Assembly (NCBI RefSeq): GCF_011742875.1
Contig: NZ_JAAQTL010000001.1
Span: 248,001-312,000, forward strand
Direction: 5' to 3'
DNA from: Luteibacter yeojuensis
GTDB lineage: Bacteria > Pseudomonadota > Gammaproteobacteria > Xanthomonadales > Rhodanobacteraceae
DNA length: 64,000 bases
The position numbers and the translations under genes were made by a program. Position 1 is the first letter of the stretch; each line of letters opens with the position of its first letter. Under the pieces are notes generated by a model that searched no databases, was not told the DNA's origin, and was given only the letters and a program-made list of their open reading frames with translations. Below, one piece after another: positions 46,101 through 54,166 of the stretch.

Positions 46101-49100
46101 CGGCGCCGACGACGACTACCTGGATGGCGACGACTCGCAGGTCGCCGCAGCCCTGCATGGCAACGACACCATCGACGCGGGCGCCGGCAACGACATCGTT
46201 CACGGCCTTGGCGGCGACGACGACATCACCGGTGGCGACGGCGACGACAACCTGTACGGCGACGACTACGAGAAGATTTTCACCGGCAACGACAAGGTCT
46301 CCGGCGGAAAGGGCAACGACTATGTCGACGGGGGCGCCGGCAACGATATACTGTCCGGCGACGAGGGCGACGATACCCTGGTAGGTGGCGACGGCGACGA
46401 TCGCCTCACCGGCGGTGTGGGCGACGACGTTCTACTCGGCGGCGCCGGCAACGACACCTTCGTGTTCGAGCGTGGCTTCGGCACCGACCGCATCTTCGCT
46501 GCCATGGGGGATGACGAAGGCCAGGACATCATCCTGTTCGGTGAATCCATCGCGGCGTCCGAGCTGACCTACCAGTTGCAGGGCGACGACCTGATCATCC
46601 GCAACACCGCCACGGGCGACATACTGGGCGTGCGCGATTTCTTCAATCCCGCCGCTGCTATCGACATCCATTTCGCCAACGGCGGCGTGCTGACGCATGA
46701 CCAGCTCCGTCAGCAGTTGGGCGTGATGGTGCCCACCACGGGTACCCCGGGCGACGACGTCATCGAAGGTACGGACGGCAAGGACAGCCTTTATGGCGGG
46801 GCCGGAAACGACACCCTGCGCGGCCTGGGCGGCGACGACTACCTCAACGGTGGCGACGGCGACGACCAGCTCTTCGGCGGCCTCGGTAGCAACGTGTTGG
46901 AAGGCGGCGCGGGCAACGATACCTATACCATCGGCATGACCAGCGTCGACCGGGTGGTTGGGCTGGCCGATGCCGACGCCGGCAGCGATACCATTCGCTT
47001 CGGTGTCGGCCTCTCGCCTGCCATGGTCACCAACTACCAGATCAGCGGTCCCGATCTGATGGTGTTCTTCCTGATCAACGGCAACATCACCGCCGCCATA
47101 CTTGAGGGCTTTCTTGCCAAGACCAATGGCACCCATGTCATCGAGTTCAGCGATGGCACGCGCCTCACGGTGGACAACTTCCTCTCCGGCGACAACCACT
47201 GGACCGGTACCGAGGCGGACGACGTCCACGTGGGTTCGGAGGCCAACGACACGCTGGATGGCGGCGCGGGCAACGACACGTTGTCGGGCATGGGCGGTAA
47301 CGACACCGTTCTGGGCAACGCAGGCGATGACGTCCTGAATGGCGACGATGGCAACGACGTGTTGCGTGGCGGTGTGGGCACCGACATAGCGAACGGCGGT
47401 GCGGGCAACGACCAGCTTTATGGCGACGGCCACGACACGCTGTCCGGCGGTGCGGGCGACGACCGTTACTACATCGTGTCCAACTCGCCCAACCACTACT
47501 ACAACGGCGGTGCCGACCAGGTGGTCGAGAATGCCGACGAGGGCGTCGACACCGTTTATGTCGACAGTTACTCGTACACGCTGACCGCCAACGTCGAGAA
47601 TCTGGTGGCGATCTACGACGCCAACGAGTGGGTCTTCACCAATCCGTTCTACCCCGGCTGGCTCGAGGTCATTCCCCGTACGTTCTGGGGCAACGCGCTG
47701 GACAATACTATCACCATCGACGCCGCCTCGGGCTGGCAGAGCCATAGCGGCCATACCTACGTGCTGGACGGTGGCGCCGGTGCCGATACATTGATCGGCA
47801 GCGAGGCCAACGAGACCTACGTGGTCGACCAGACGGGCGACCGTATCGTCGAATCCGGCACGAACTCGATCGACACGGTCCAGGCGAGCATTTCCTGGTC
47901 GATTGCCGACGACCTCAAGCTGGAAAACATCGTGTTGACCGGCAGCGCCGATACCTCTGCCTGGGGCAATACGCTCAACAACACGCTCGATGGCTCCCAG
48001 TCGTCGGGTGCGAACACGCTGTACGGCGGTGCGGGCAACGATCGCTACGTCGTCGATGCGCTGGATCACGTCGTGGAAGCCGCGGGCGAGGGCAGCGACA
48101 CGGTCGTCATCGGCAGCTCGGCGGCGGCTATCAACGGCGATAGCACGTTCAGCCTGGACGGCTATGCCAACGTCGAGGACCTCGCGCTGGGCTCGCTGCT
48201 GCACAATTCCATCTGGGGTGGCAACCTGGTCGGCAACGACGGCGACAACACGCTCACCGGCAACGGCTACATCAATGTCCTCCATGGCGGTGGCGGCAAT
48301 GACACGATCATGGGCGGCGAGGCGGATGTCCACAGCCTGGACCGCGTCAACCACGACGAACTGTACGGCGATGCCGGCGACGACAACCTCTACGCCAGCT
48401 CCGGCGGTGCCGATCTTTACGGCGGTACCGGCGACGACGGGCTTCACGGCTCGAGCGGCCTCGACGATTTCCACTACGGTCTGGGCGATGGCACCGATAC
48501 GGTCTATTCGCCGCCAGGATCGGGCCTGGACCGCGTGGTGTTCTCCGCCGAGGTCACCACCGACATGGTCAGCTTCAGCCGTGAAGGCGCGACGCTGATC
48601 GTCCAGGTAGGGAGCGATCCGCACGACCAGCTGCGTATCGCCAACTACTGGACCGATGCGACGGGCGATGTGCTGAGCGGCGCCATCGACCAGTTCGTAT
48701 TCGCCGACGGCACCATCCGCAAGGGTGGTCTCGATCACCTTCCTTACACCAATAATCCGCCGGTGGTGCTGATCGATAACGTCGCGCTGGAGGCAACTGG
48801 AGAGGAACCGCTCAGCTTCGCCTTGCCCAATGGCATGTTCTCCGATGCGGCCGACGACACGCTGCTGCTCAGCCTGGGCGAGGGCGCACCAAGCTGGCTC
48901 AGCATCGATCCGCATACCGGCCTGCTTACCGGCACGCCGCCCAACGGCGGCCTGGAGACCACGCTGGAGATCATCGCTACGGACAGCTGGGGCCAAACGG
49001 CCACTTCGACCGTGCGGCTGAGCGTTACCAATGTGATCCATGGCGGTACCGGCGACGACAGCCTCACCGGTACGACCTTCCGCGACGATATCTACGCGGG

Positions 49101-51960
49101 GGCAGGCAACGATACGCTCCAGGGCGGCGGCAACACCGACCACCTCTACGGCGGCGCGGGTGACGACACCTTCCTCATCGGCGACAGCTCCGCCGAGGTC
49201 ATCGAGTTCGACGGGGAGGGCACGGATACCGTGCGCTCGACCGTCGACTACGCGCTGGGCGGCAATATCGAGCGCCTGGTGCTGGAAGCGGGTTCGCAGG
49301 CGGTCGAGGGTATCGGCAACTGGCAGGACAACGAGATCGTCGGCAACGAGAACGACAACCTGCTCGATGGCGACGCGGGCGCGGACACGCTCACCGGCGG
49401 GTTGGGCGACGACACATATGTCGTGGGCGACGCGGGCGACCTCATCGTCGAGGCGGCCGGGGAAGGCACGGATACCGTGGAGTCCTTTGTCAGCTGGCAG
49501 CTCGGCGACAACCTCGAAAACCTCTCGCTGGTTGGCGAGGCGGACGTCGACGGCACCGGCAACGCACAGGACAACGTGATCGTGGGCAACGACGGCGCCA
49601 ACCGTCTCGAAGGCGGTGCGGGCAACGACAGGCTCTATGGCGGCCTGGGTGACGATTACCTCGTGCTGGAGTCGTCCGGCGACCGTGCGTTCGAATCCGA
49701 TAACGAGGGCGTCGACACCATCGAGCGCCGGTACGACACCAACCTCGTGCTCAACGACAACGTCGAGAATCTCGTGCTCGGCGGTAGTGTGGTCACCGGC
49801 AACGGTAACGGACTGGACAACACCGTCACCGGCAACGCGGCCGGCAACAAGCTGGCCGGCCTGGACGGCGACGATACGCTGTATGGCCTGGACGGCGACG
49901 ACCAGATGTGGGGCGGTAACGGTGACGACGCGCTGTACGGTGGTGCCGGCAACGACTACATGGACGGCGAAGCCGGTATCGACCGCCTGGAAGGTGGCGC
50001 GGGCGACGACGTCTACACGGTGGGCGATAGCGACGACGTCGTGGTCGAAGCCAGCGGCGGCGGCACCGACCAGGTGCAGGCATCCGCCTCATACGTGCTC
50101 TCGGCCAACATCGAGAACCTGTTCCTGATGGGCGCCGCCAATATCGACGGCACGGGCAACGCACTGTCCAACTACCTGGCCGGCAGCGACGGCGACAATG
50201 TGCTCAACGGCATGGGTGGCAACGACACCATCGTCGGTGGCGCGGGTAACGACAGCCTGATCGGTGGTACTGGCGACGACAGCTACGTGTGGGACGAAAC
50301 CTCCGGCAGCGACACCATCGACAACACCGGCGGCGGCTTCGACGGTGTGTTCCTCGACGGCGTCGCGCGCGAACGCGTCACTTTCGCCCGCGACGGGAAC
50401 GATCTGCTGATCTTCGTCGACGCCGGTAGCGAACCCGCCCTGCGTGTCGCCAACCACTTCCTGGGTGGCGACTCGGCCATCGACTTCGTGCAGCCGGACG
50501 GCGGCTCGATGCTGACCACCGCGCAGATCAACCAGATCGTGGCCGGCGGTTCCAGCGGTTACGACCAGGTGGTCGAAGGTACGTCGGCTGGCGAGCAGCT
50601 GGTCGGCGGCGGCGGCAAGGACCTGCTCAAGGGCTTGGGCGGCGACGATACGCTGTTCGGCCTTGGCGGCAACGACACGCTGCAAGGCGGCGACGGCGAC
50701 GACTATCTCGCGGGCGGCAACGGCTCCGGTACCGGCTCGGGCGACGACCGCCTGGAAGGCGGCATCGGAAACGACACGCTGTCGGGCGAGGACGGTAACG
50801 ACACGATGTTGGGCGGCGCGGGCAACGACCAGTACGTTTATGGTGGCGGCAACGACGTGATCGACAACACCGGCGGCGGCACCGACGGGATCTTCTTCGA
50901 CGACGGCATCACCGCTTCCCAGCTCGCGTTCGCCCGCGACGGCGACGACCTGCTCATCACGGTGAATGGCAACGCCAGCAAGACCGTGCGCGTGCTCGGC
51001 CACTTCCAGGGCGGCGATGCGGCGATCGACTTCGTGCAGCCGGCCAGCGGCTCGATGCTCGACACCGCGGCGATCAACGCGCTGGCCGGCCAGGGCACGT
51101 CGCCCGGTGGCGGCGATCCGACCGAGCCCGGCAACGATGCCGACTACACCAAGACGATCACGGGCACGAGCGCGGGCGAGCAGCTTGTCGGCACCAGCGG
51201 TCGCGACCTGATTCGCGGTGTGGGAGGCAACGACACGCTGTTCGGCATGGGCGGCGACGACAAACTGGTCGGTGGCGACGGCGACGATTATCTCTCCGGC
51301 GGCAATGGCTCGTTCAGCGGCTCGGGCAACGACATCCTGGTCGGTGGGGCGGGTGTCGACACGCTGGTCGGCGAAGACGGCAACGATCTCTTGCAGGGTG
51401 GCGCGGGCGACGACAAGTACCTGTACAAGGCCGGTAACGGCAAGGACGTCATCGACAACACCGGCGGCGGCACCGACTGGCTGTTCTTCAACGACGTCGA
51501 CCGCACCCGCCTCAGCTTCCACCGCAGCGGGGACGACCTGATCGTTCTCGTCGACGGCGACAGCAACCAGCAGGTGCGGGTGCAGAATCACTTCCTCGGA
51601 GGCGATCAGGCGATCAGCTACGTGCAGCCCAGCAGCGGCTTTGCGATTCCGGCCTCGCAGTTCGAGAGCTTGCTGACACCGCTGCCCGCGGGCTTCACGC
51701 CGGCAGCGATCATCGATGCGATGAATTTCAACTGGATGGATGCCGGCAGGACGCAGGCAGACGACACTATCGGGATGCCGGCACAGGCGCCCGCGAGTGC
51801 CGAGTTGCAGCAACTGATCCAGGCGATGTCGCAATTCGGTACGACCTCGACGGAGCTGGAGTTATCAGCCGATCACACCTACGACCTGGGCAACGCCTCG
51901 TTGGCAATGCCTGCCGTGGTGCCGTTGAAAGCACATGGTGGGTTGCACCCCAGCATGTAA
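43198..51960 (+). CDS. Giant RTX protein, type I secretion substrate
   Basis: About 2920 residues. The ATG at 43198 (or 43195) with GGAG 4-7 bases upstream is chosen; the longer in-frame reading overlaps the small membrane protein. The N-terminus is helical, with a hydrophobic glycine-rich stretch at about 164-212 (AFVIGDLLTGLAAGIVIGLGG) that could insert into membranes. RTX nonapeptides GGxGxDxLx start near 259. An HCBP-related insert at about 375-430 (LSWREAEHTLVIIYRQNG) and an Ig/cadherin-like domain at about 1852-1945 (NPPVVLIDN to LSVTN) interrupt the array. The C-terminus has 195-residue modules and a non-repeat tail carrying the presumed secretion signal. Asp-rich repeats bind Ca2+ after export. 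No enzyme domain is recognised, so it may be an adhesin, S-layer-like or matrix protein rather than a toxin. Confidence 0.93.
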   Translation: MNIGFGSDRIGFQIAELSTALVEFYKRSMDGIQAKAKSGELTPQGFAAEQASLYQQCAELSHLFEEKFRDSGDTGWADLCKAWAEGFEQKSLTAKSAVEDENAAIEFVKDTVGVLSIFDDDAVLSSSIGKGAGGALGKALGLGDKAFNAWDEWQAWLKGDATDMAGIATAFVIGDLLTGLAAGIVIGLGGPALVTAITLGAVGAGILVAGNAIRKGVNDFLEIFGGEDEADAADRIKAILSYSDSVTLPHVGDKLFFGTSGNDTFVGTSGIANDMVGGLGADIMYGADKNDFLSGGADSDNLHGDVGDDTLRGGEGDDTLDGGAGNDRLEGGLGFDTYKFTTADLTDAVTDDVIVDEDGQGRILFNDLDISGTGIGFDTIKHASLSDWETSDGKFRLSWREAEHTLVIIYRQNGARILVQNWKNGDLGITIPGFDETHPNDSAPLTGDDDVFGHNGNNAGDNHLNALDGSDGISVGAGNDIVDGGVGDDLIFGGDGDDQLTGGDGNDFLIDGSELVDLEDWSDTIESDGKSQRQRIEEEIANLGAAVLSKGKGWYIRTNGDGFTIVTSQTAIFRDPNAFRSGDDYFDGGAGDDNITAGEGNDTILGGTGSDVITGGAGDDVINGGDDNDFIYGDVSDSIIPGVHFGGLISDQAKKNGNDLIDGGAGDDQIMGGGGNDIIYGGLGDDSIGGRGSLLAVDTDDTDSDYIDGGAGSDSISGDDGDDTIFGGDGDDIMRGDNERTDTRSGNDALDGGAGNDFLAGDAGNDILRGGDGDDELDGDAFDIDPAKNGRDYLDGGAGNDQLFGGGDDDTLLGGDGDDILLGDAIESQVPAGYHGNDYLSGGAGADELQGNGGNDVLDGGSGNDRLFGGTGDDVLSGAADNDMLSGEAGNDVLDGGDGDDEIYGGDGDDSLGGGNGIDTMWGGAGKDVLNGGKGDDQLAGEEGDDTLDGGAGRNQMWGGAGNDRLTGGADDDYLDGDDSQVAAALHGNDTIDAGAGNDIVHGLGGDDDITGGDGDDNLYGDDYEKIFTGNDKVSGGKGNDYVDGGAGNDILSGDEGDDTLVGGDGDDRLTGGVGDDVLLGGAGNDTFVFERGFGTDRIFAAMGDDEGQDIILFGESIAASELTYQLQGDDLIIRNTATGDILGVRDFFNPAAAIDIHFANGGVLTHDQLRQQLGVMVPTTGTPGDDVIEGTDGKDSLYGGAGNDTLRGLGGDDYLNGGDGDDQLFGGLGSNVLEGGAGNDTYTIGMTSVDRVVGLADADAGSDTIRFGVGLSPAMVTNYQISGPDLMVFFLINGNITAAILEGFLAKTNGTHVIEFSDGTRLTVDNFLSGDNHWTGTEADDVHVGSEANDTLDGGAGNDTLSGMGGNDTVLGNAGDDVLNGDDGNDVLRGGVGTDIANGGAGNDQLYGDGHDTLSGGAGDDRYYIVSNSPNHYYNGGADQVVENADEGVDTVYVDSYSYTLTANVENLVAIYDANEWVFTNPFYPGWLEVIPRTFWGNALDNTITIDAASGWQSHSGHTYVLDGGAGADTLIGSEANETYVVDQTGDRIVESGTNSIDTVQASISWSIADDLKLENIVLTGSADTSAWGNTLNNTLDGSQSSGANTLYGGAGNDRYVVDALDHVVEAAGEGSDTVVIGSSAAAINGDSTFSLDGYANVEDLALGSLLHNSIWGGNLVGNDGDNTLTGNGYINVLHGGGGNDTIMGGEADVHSLDRVNHDELYGDAGDDNLYASSGGADLYGGTGDDGLHGSSGLDDFHYGLGDGTDTVYSPPGSGLDRVVFSAEVTTDMVSFSREGATLIVQVGSDPHDQLRIANYWTDATGDVLSGAIDQFVFADGTIRKGGLDHLPYTNNPPVVLIDNVALEATGEEPLSFALPNGMFSDAADDTLLLSLGEGAPSWLSIDPHTGLLTGTPPNGGLETTLEIIATDSWGQTATSTVRLSVTNVIHGGTGDDSLTGTTFRDDIYAGAGNDTLQGGGNTDHLYGGAGDDTFLIGDSSAEVIEFDGEGTDTVRSTVDYALGGNIERLVLEAGSQAVEGIGNWQDNEIVGNENDNLLDGDAGADTLTGGLGDDTYVVGDAGDLIVEAAGEGTDTVESFVSWQLGDNLENLSLVGEADVDGTGNAQDNVIVGNDGANRLEGGAGNDRLYGGLGDDYLVLESSGDRAFESDNEGVDTIERRYDTNLVLNDNVENLVLGGSVVTGNGNGLDNTVTGNAAGNKLAGLDGDDTLYGLDGDDQMWGGNGDDALYGGAGNDYMDGEAGIDRLEGGAGDDVYTVGDSDDVVVEASGGGTDQVQASASYVLSANIENLFLMGAANIDGTGNALSNYLAGSDGDNVLNGMGGNDTIVGGAGNDSLIGGTGDDSYVWDETSGSDTIDNTGGGFDGVFLDGVARERVTFARDGNDLLIFVDAGSEPALRVANHFLGGDSAIDFVQPDGGSMLTTAQINQIVAGGSSGYDQVVEGTSAGEQLVGGGGKDLLKGLGGDDTLFGLGGNDTLQGGDGDDYLAGGNGSGTGSGDDRLEGGIGNDTLSGEDGNDTMLGGAGNDQYVYGGGNDVIDNTGGGTDGIFFDDGITASQLAFARDGDDLLITVNGNASKTVRVLGHFQGGDAAIDFVQPASGSMLDTAAINALAGQGTSPGGGDPTEPGNDADYTKTITGTSAGEQLVGTSGRDLIRGVGGNDTLFGMGGDDKLVGGDGDDYLSGGNGSFSGSGNDILVGGAGVDTLVGEDGNDLLQGGAGDDKYLYKAGNGKDVIDNTGGGTDWLFFNDVDRTRLSFHRSGDDLIVLVDGDSNQQVRVQNHFLGGDQAISYVQPSSGFAIPASQFESLLTPLPAGFTPAAIIDAMNFNWMDAGRTQADDTIGMPAQAPASAELQQLIQAMSQFGTTSTELELSADHTYDLGNASLAMPAVVPLKAHGGLHPSM
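43973..51450 (+). repeat. RTX nonapeptide-coding repeat array
   Basis: Dozens of degenerate 27-base units encode GGxGxDxLx (for example GGAGNDTLS, GGDGDDQLT). They are grouped into blocks separated by beta-strand spacers of 60-120 residues such as TYVVGDAGDLIVEAAGEG. The DNA-level GGCGACGACGG periodicity makes the region prone to recombination and to misassembly. Confidence 0.9.
50578..51680 (+). repeat. Tandem 585-bp (195-codon) modules at the RTX C-terminus
   Basis: GTSAGEQLVG begins at 50578 and recurs at 51163, exactly 585 bases later. Each module then gives LFG-type repeats, YLxGGNGS, a GNDxIDNTGGGTD strand, a DGDDLLI-like strand and HFxGGDxAI. A partial third copy, without the GTSAGEQL head, precedes at about 50210-50540 (IDNTGGGFDG to NHFLGGDSAIDF). 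This shows recent module duplication. Confidence 0.85.
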
Positions 51961-51980
51961 GCCGTTGATCTCAACGAAGG

Positions 51981-52005
51981 GGCGGGCATCATGCCCGCCT
52001 TCTTC
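51981..52005 (+). terminator. Terminator after the RTX gene
   Basis: GGCGGGC-ATCAT-GCCCGCC is a 7-bp stem followed by TTCTTC, 20 bases after the RTX stop. It probably ends the four-gene secretion operon. Confidence 0.75.
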
Positions 52006-52218
52006 GCAAAACCCGAGAGAGGCCTCCTTCCTTAGACGGTCGCCGTCGATCTCGGCGCGGCTCCTGAGCCGATGGAACGCTGACCCCAAGCTAGCGCCGC
52101 ACATTCAGGAAGGGACCGCCATCCGCGCGCCGCGCGCCTCGATGCCATCATGCTGACCATTCGCTAGACTCCGAGAGGGATGTTTTTTGGCGTTTCCGTC
52201 GTATCCGGAGGCCCGCCG

Positions 52219-52890
52219 ATGCTCTTTCACCGCGCACTCATCCCGATCCTGGTCGGAATGCTGTCCCTGTACGCCTCGCAGGCGCGCGGCGGCGCCAGTC
52301 TTTTCGTCGACGACGCCGGCCTGACCCCTGCCGGGCGCTGCCAGGTCGAATCCTGGGTGCGTCTTTATCGGCCTGCCTACGAACTGGACGCCGTCCCCGC
52401 CTGCACGGTCCATGGCATCGAATGGAGTCTGGGCGTGACCCGGTCCGGCAATCCATCCCAGGGCACGAGCCTGGGTCCGGGCATCAAACGTGTGTTTCGC
52501 GACTTCGACACGCATGACTGGGGTGTCGCCATGTCCTTGGGCGCGAACTGGGACAGTCGTGGCAGGGGACTGGATGGGTGGAATGCCAACGTGCCCGCGA
52601 GCTTTGCCCTGGACGCCGGTCGTCGCGTCATCCTCAACACGAACCTTGGCTGGACGAAGACGCCTGGCAGGCGCGGCACCGTGACCGGGGGCGCAGGTCT
52701 CGAGGTGGCGCTCGGCGAGCGGTGGATCGTGCTGGCCGAGGCCTATCGCGCGAACCGGTTCGCGGGGCAGGTCGGGATACGGCGTAACCTGGGCGAGAAT
52801 GTCAGCTTCGACATGCTGGCGGGAACCGGGCGCGGAACGGGACGCCCGTCGTGGATAACGTTCGGACTCAACATCCTCCTGCCCGACTGA
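52219..52890 (+). CDS. Exported outer-membrane barrel-like protein, unknown function
   Basis: A 223-residue protein with a signal peptide (MLFHRALIPILVGMLSLYASQARG). The mature part begins with SLFVDDAGLTPAGRCQVESWVRLYRP, typical of small outer-membrane proteins annotated as putative transporters or MetA-like porins. Amphipathic strands such as WGVAMSLGANWDSRG, RVILNTNLGWTKTPG and GGAGLEVALGERWIVLAEAY follow. It ends in an outer-membrane-style strand, PSWITFGLNILLPD. GGAG stands 8 bases before the ATG. It follows the RTX operon after the terminator and is probably transcribed independently. Confidence 0.7.
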   Translation: MLFHRALIPILVGMLSLYASQARGGASLFVDDAGLTPAGRCQVESWVRLYRPAYELDAVPACTVHGIEWSLGVTRSGNPSQGTSLGPGIKRVFRDFDTHDWGVAMSLGANWDSRGRGLDGWNANVPASFALDAGRRVILNTNLGWTKTPGRRGTVTGGAGLEVALGERWIVLAEAYRANRFAGQVGIRRNLGENVSFDMLAGTGRGTGRPSWITFGLNILLPD

Positions 52891-52932
52891 CACGCGGCCC
52901 CTGGGCTGTGAGGGCGGCGGCCTGGATGCTGT

Positions 52933-53613
52933 CTAGGCCCCGGCCGTGGCGTCCCGCCGCGTCCGAAGGCTCAAGCCAAGCGTCAGTGCTGCCGCCAGGG
53001 CGGCCATGGCCGAGCTGAACAGCAGGGACCGTCCTTGCCACGCGCCATACAGCATCGTTCCCACGGTCGCTCCGGCGACAAAGCACAGGACGACCGTAAG
53101 GCAGATCGTGACGCGCCTGCGATCGACAGGTCCTCCCCAGCTACGTTGGCCGAAGGCGATACCCAGATCGGTGAACATCCCGGTGAGATGCGATGTACGG
53201 ATGACTGCCCCGGATGTCAGCGATGTCGATCCGTTTTGCAGCCCCATGGCGAAGGCGCAAAGCATGATGCCGACGGACGGTCTGGCGGTCATGAGCCAAC
53301 TCGCCATGCAAAGCACCCCCGCGACAGCGAAGAGCAACGCCGCAGACTGGGCCGTGGGAGTCCACCGCGGGCCGCGCGAAACCAGCGCGCTGATCGCGCA
53401 TCCTCCGGTGAACAGCGCTACCACGCCCATGGCATGAATGAGCAGGGAATAATCGCCCGATCCCAGTCCGATGGCTGCTTCGGTGGATATGCCCGTGAGG
53501 TGTGTGACGCCGCCATGCCGCAGCGAGAGCAAGGCGACGGCGTTCACGCTTCCCGCCACGACGGGCAACAGGGCGGCCCAGGACCATATCCAGCGGGGCA
53601 ATGATGGGACCAT
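52933..53613 (-). CDS. YoaK-family (DUF1275) membrane protein
   Basis: A 226-residue inner-membrane protein with about six transmembrane segments. Family marks are the first helix GSVNAVALLSL, the motif THLTGISTEAAIGL and LQNGSTSLTSGAVIRTSHLTGMFTDLGIAFG. DUF1275 proteins are widespread and of unknown transport or sensing function. It is convergent with the gene before it and divergent from the MerR gene, with which it shares a 136-base gap. Confidence 0.88.
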   Translation of the reverse strand: MVPSLPRWIWSWAALLPVVAGSVNAVALLSLRHGGVTHLTGISTEAAIGLGSGDYSLLIHAMGVVALFTGGCAISALVSRGPRWTPTAQSAALLFAVAGVLCMASWLMTARPSVGIMLCAFAMGLQNGSTSLTSGAVIRTSHLTGMFTDLGIAFGQRSWGGPVDRRRVTICLTVVLCFVAGATVGTMLYGAWQGRSLLFSSAMAALAAALTLGLSLRTRRDATAGA

Positions 53614-53711
53614 GGTTCTCGGGATCAGGTTGGCGGTGGGCCACGAGCATACGTGGAAGTCGTTGCCTGGGCAGGGTGTGGGGCCGTTCCCGCAAGGATC
53701 GGCTCGGCCTC

Positions 53712-53743
53712 TTGACTCTAGACCTATATCAAGGGTCTAGACT
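53712..53743 (+). promoter_or_regulatory. MerR-type promoter/operator of the copper operon
   Basis: TTGACT (53712-53717) and TAGACT (53738-53743) are separated by 20 bases, the overlong spacer typical of MerR-controlled promoters. Inside is the dyad TCTAGACC (53717-53724), 9 bases, GGTCTAGA (53734-53741), the expected MerR/CueR dimer site. The -10 element ends six bases before the MerR ATG, so the transcript would be nearly leaderless. Confidence 0.85.
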
Positions 53744-53749
53744 TTGTCC

Positions 53750-54166
53750 ATGACCACGCCATCCGCCCTCACCATCGGCCGCGTCGCGCAGAGCGCAGGC
53801 GTCGCCATCGATACGATCCGGTTCTACGAGCGGGAAGGGTTGCTTCCCGAGCCGAGGCGCCGGCCTTCCGGATACCGCGAATACGATATGGGCACCGTCG
53901 CCCGGCTCCGCTTCATCCGCCGCGCGAAGGAGCTGGGGTTCACCCTCGAGGAGATCCGCGAGCTGCTGGCGCTTTCCGCCGACCGGCACGGTGGCGTGGA
54001 AGGTGTGCGCGAACGCGCTGCCGCGCGTTTGCGGGCCATCGAGGAACGCATCGCCGAGCTCCAGCGCGTGCGCGACGGTCTCTCGGAACTCGTCGAGGCC
54101 TGTCCTGGGCACGGCGATCCGGAAGACTGCCCGATCCTGAAGGCCCTCGTGGAGCCGCGCGCATGA
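53750..54166 (+). CDS. MerR-family heavy-metal-responsive regulator (CueR-like)
   Basis: A 138-residue protein. The N-terminal MerR helix-turn-helix reads [29 protein letters not shown] with SGYREYD. The dimerisation helix follows (to about 112), and a C-terminal metal loop [12 protein letters not shown] supplies two Cys residues, the ligand pair used by CueR/HmrR-type Cu(I) or Ag(I) sensors. The loop is one residue longer than in E. coli CueR. An in-frame TTG two codons upstream is a possible alternative start. It is coupled by ATGA to the P-type ATPase and should activate it, and itself, on metal stress. Confidence 0.92.
   Translation: MTTPSALTIGRVAQSAGVAIDTIRFYEREGLLPEPRRRPSGYREYDMGTVARLRFIRRAKELGFTLEEIRELLALSADRHGGVEGVRERAAARLRAIEERIAELQRVRDGLSELVEACPGHGDPEDCPILKALVEPRA

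Noticed and set aside
44100..51450. Regular short DNA repeats suggesting CRISPR or minisatellite
   Set aside because: The periodicity is 27 bases in frame, encodes RTX nonapeptides and has no spacers of unique sequence.
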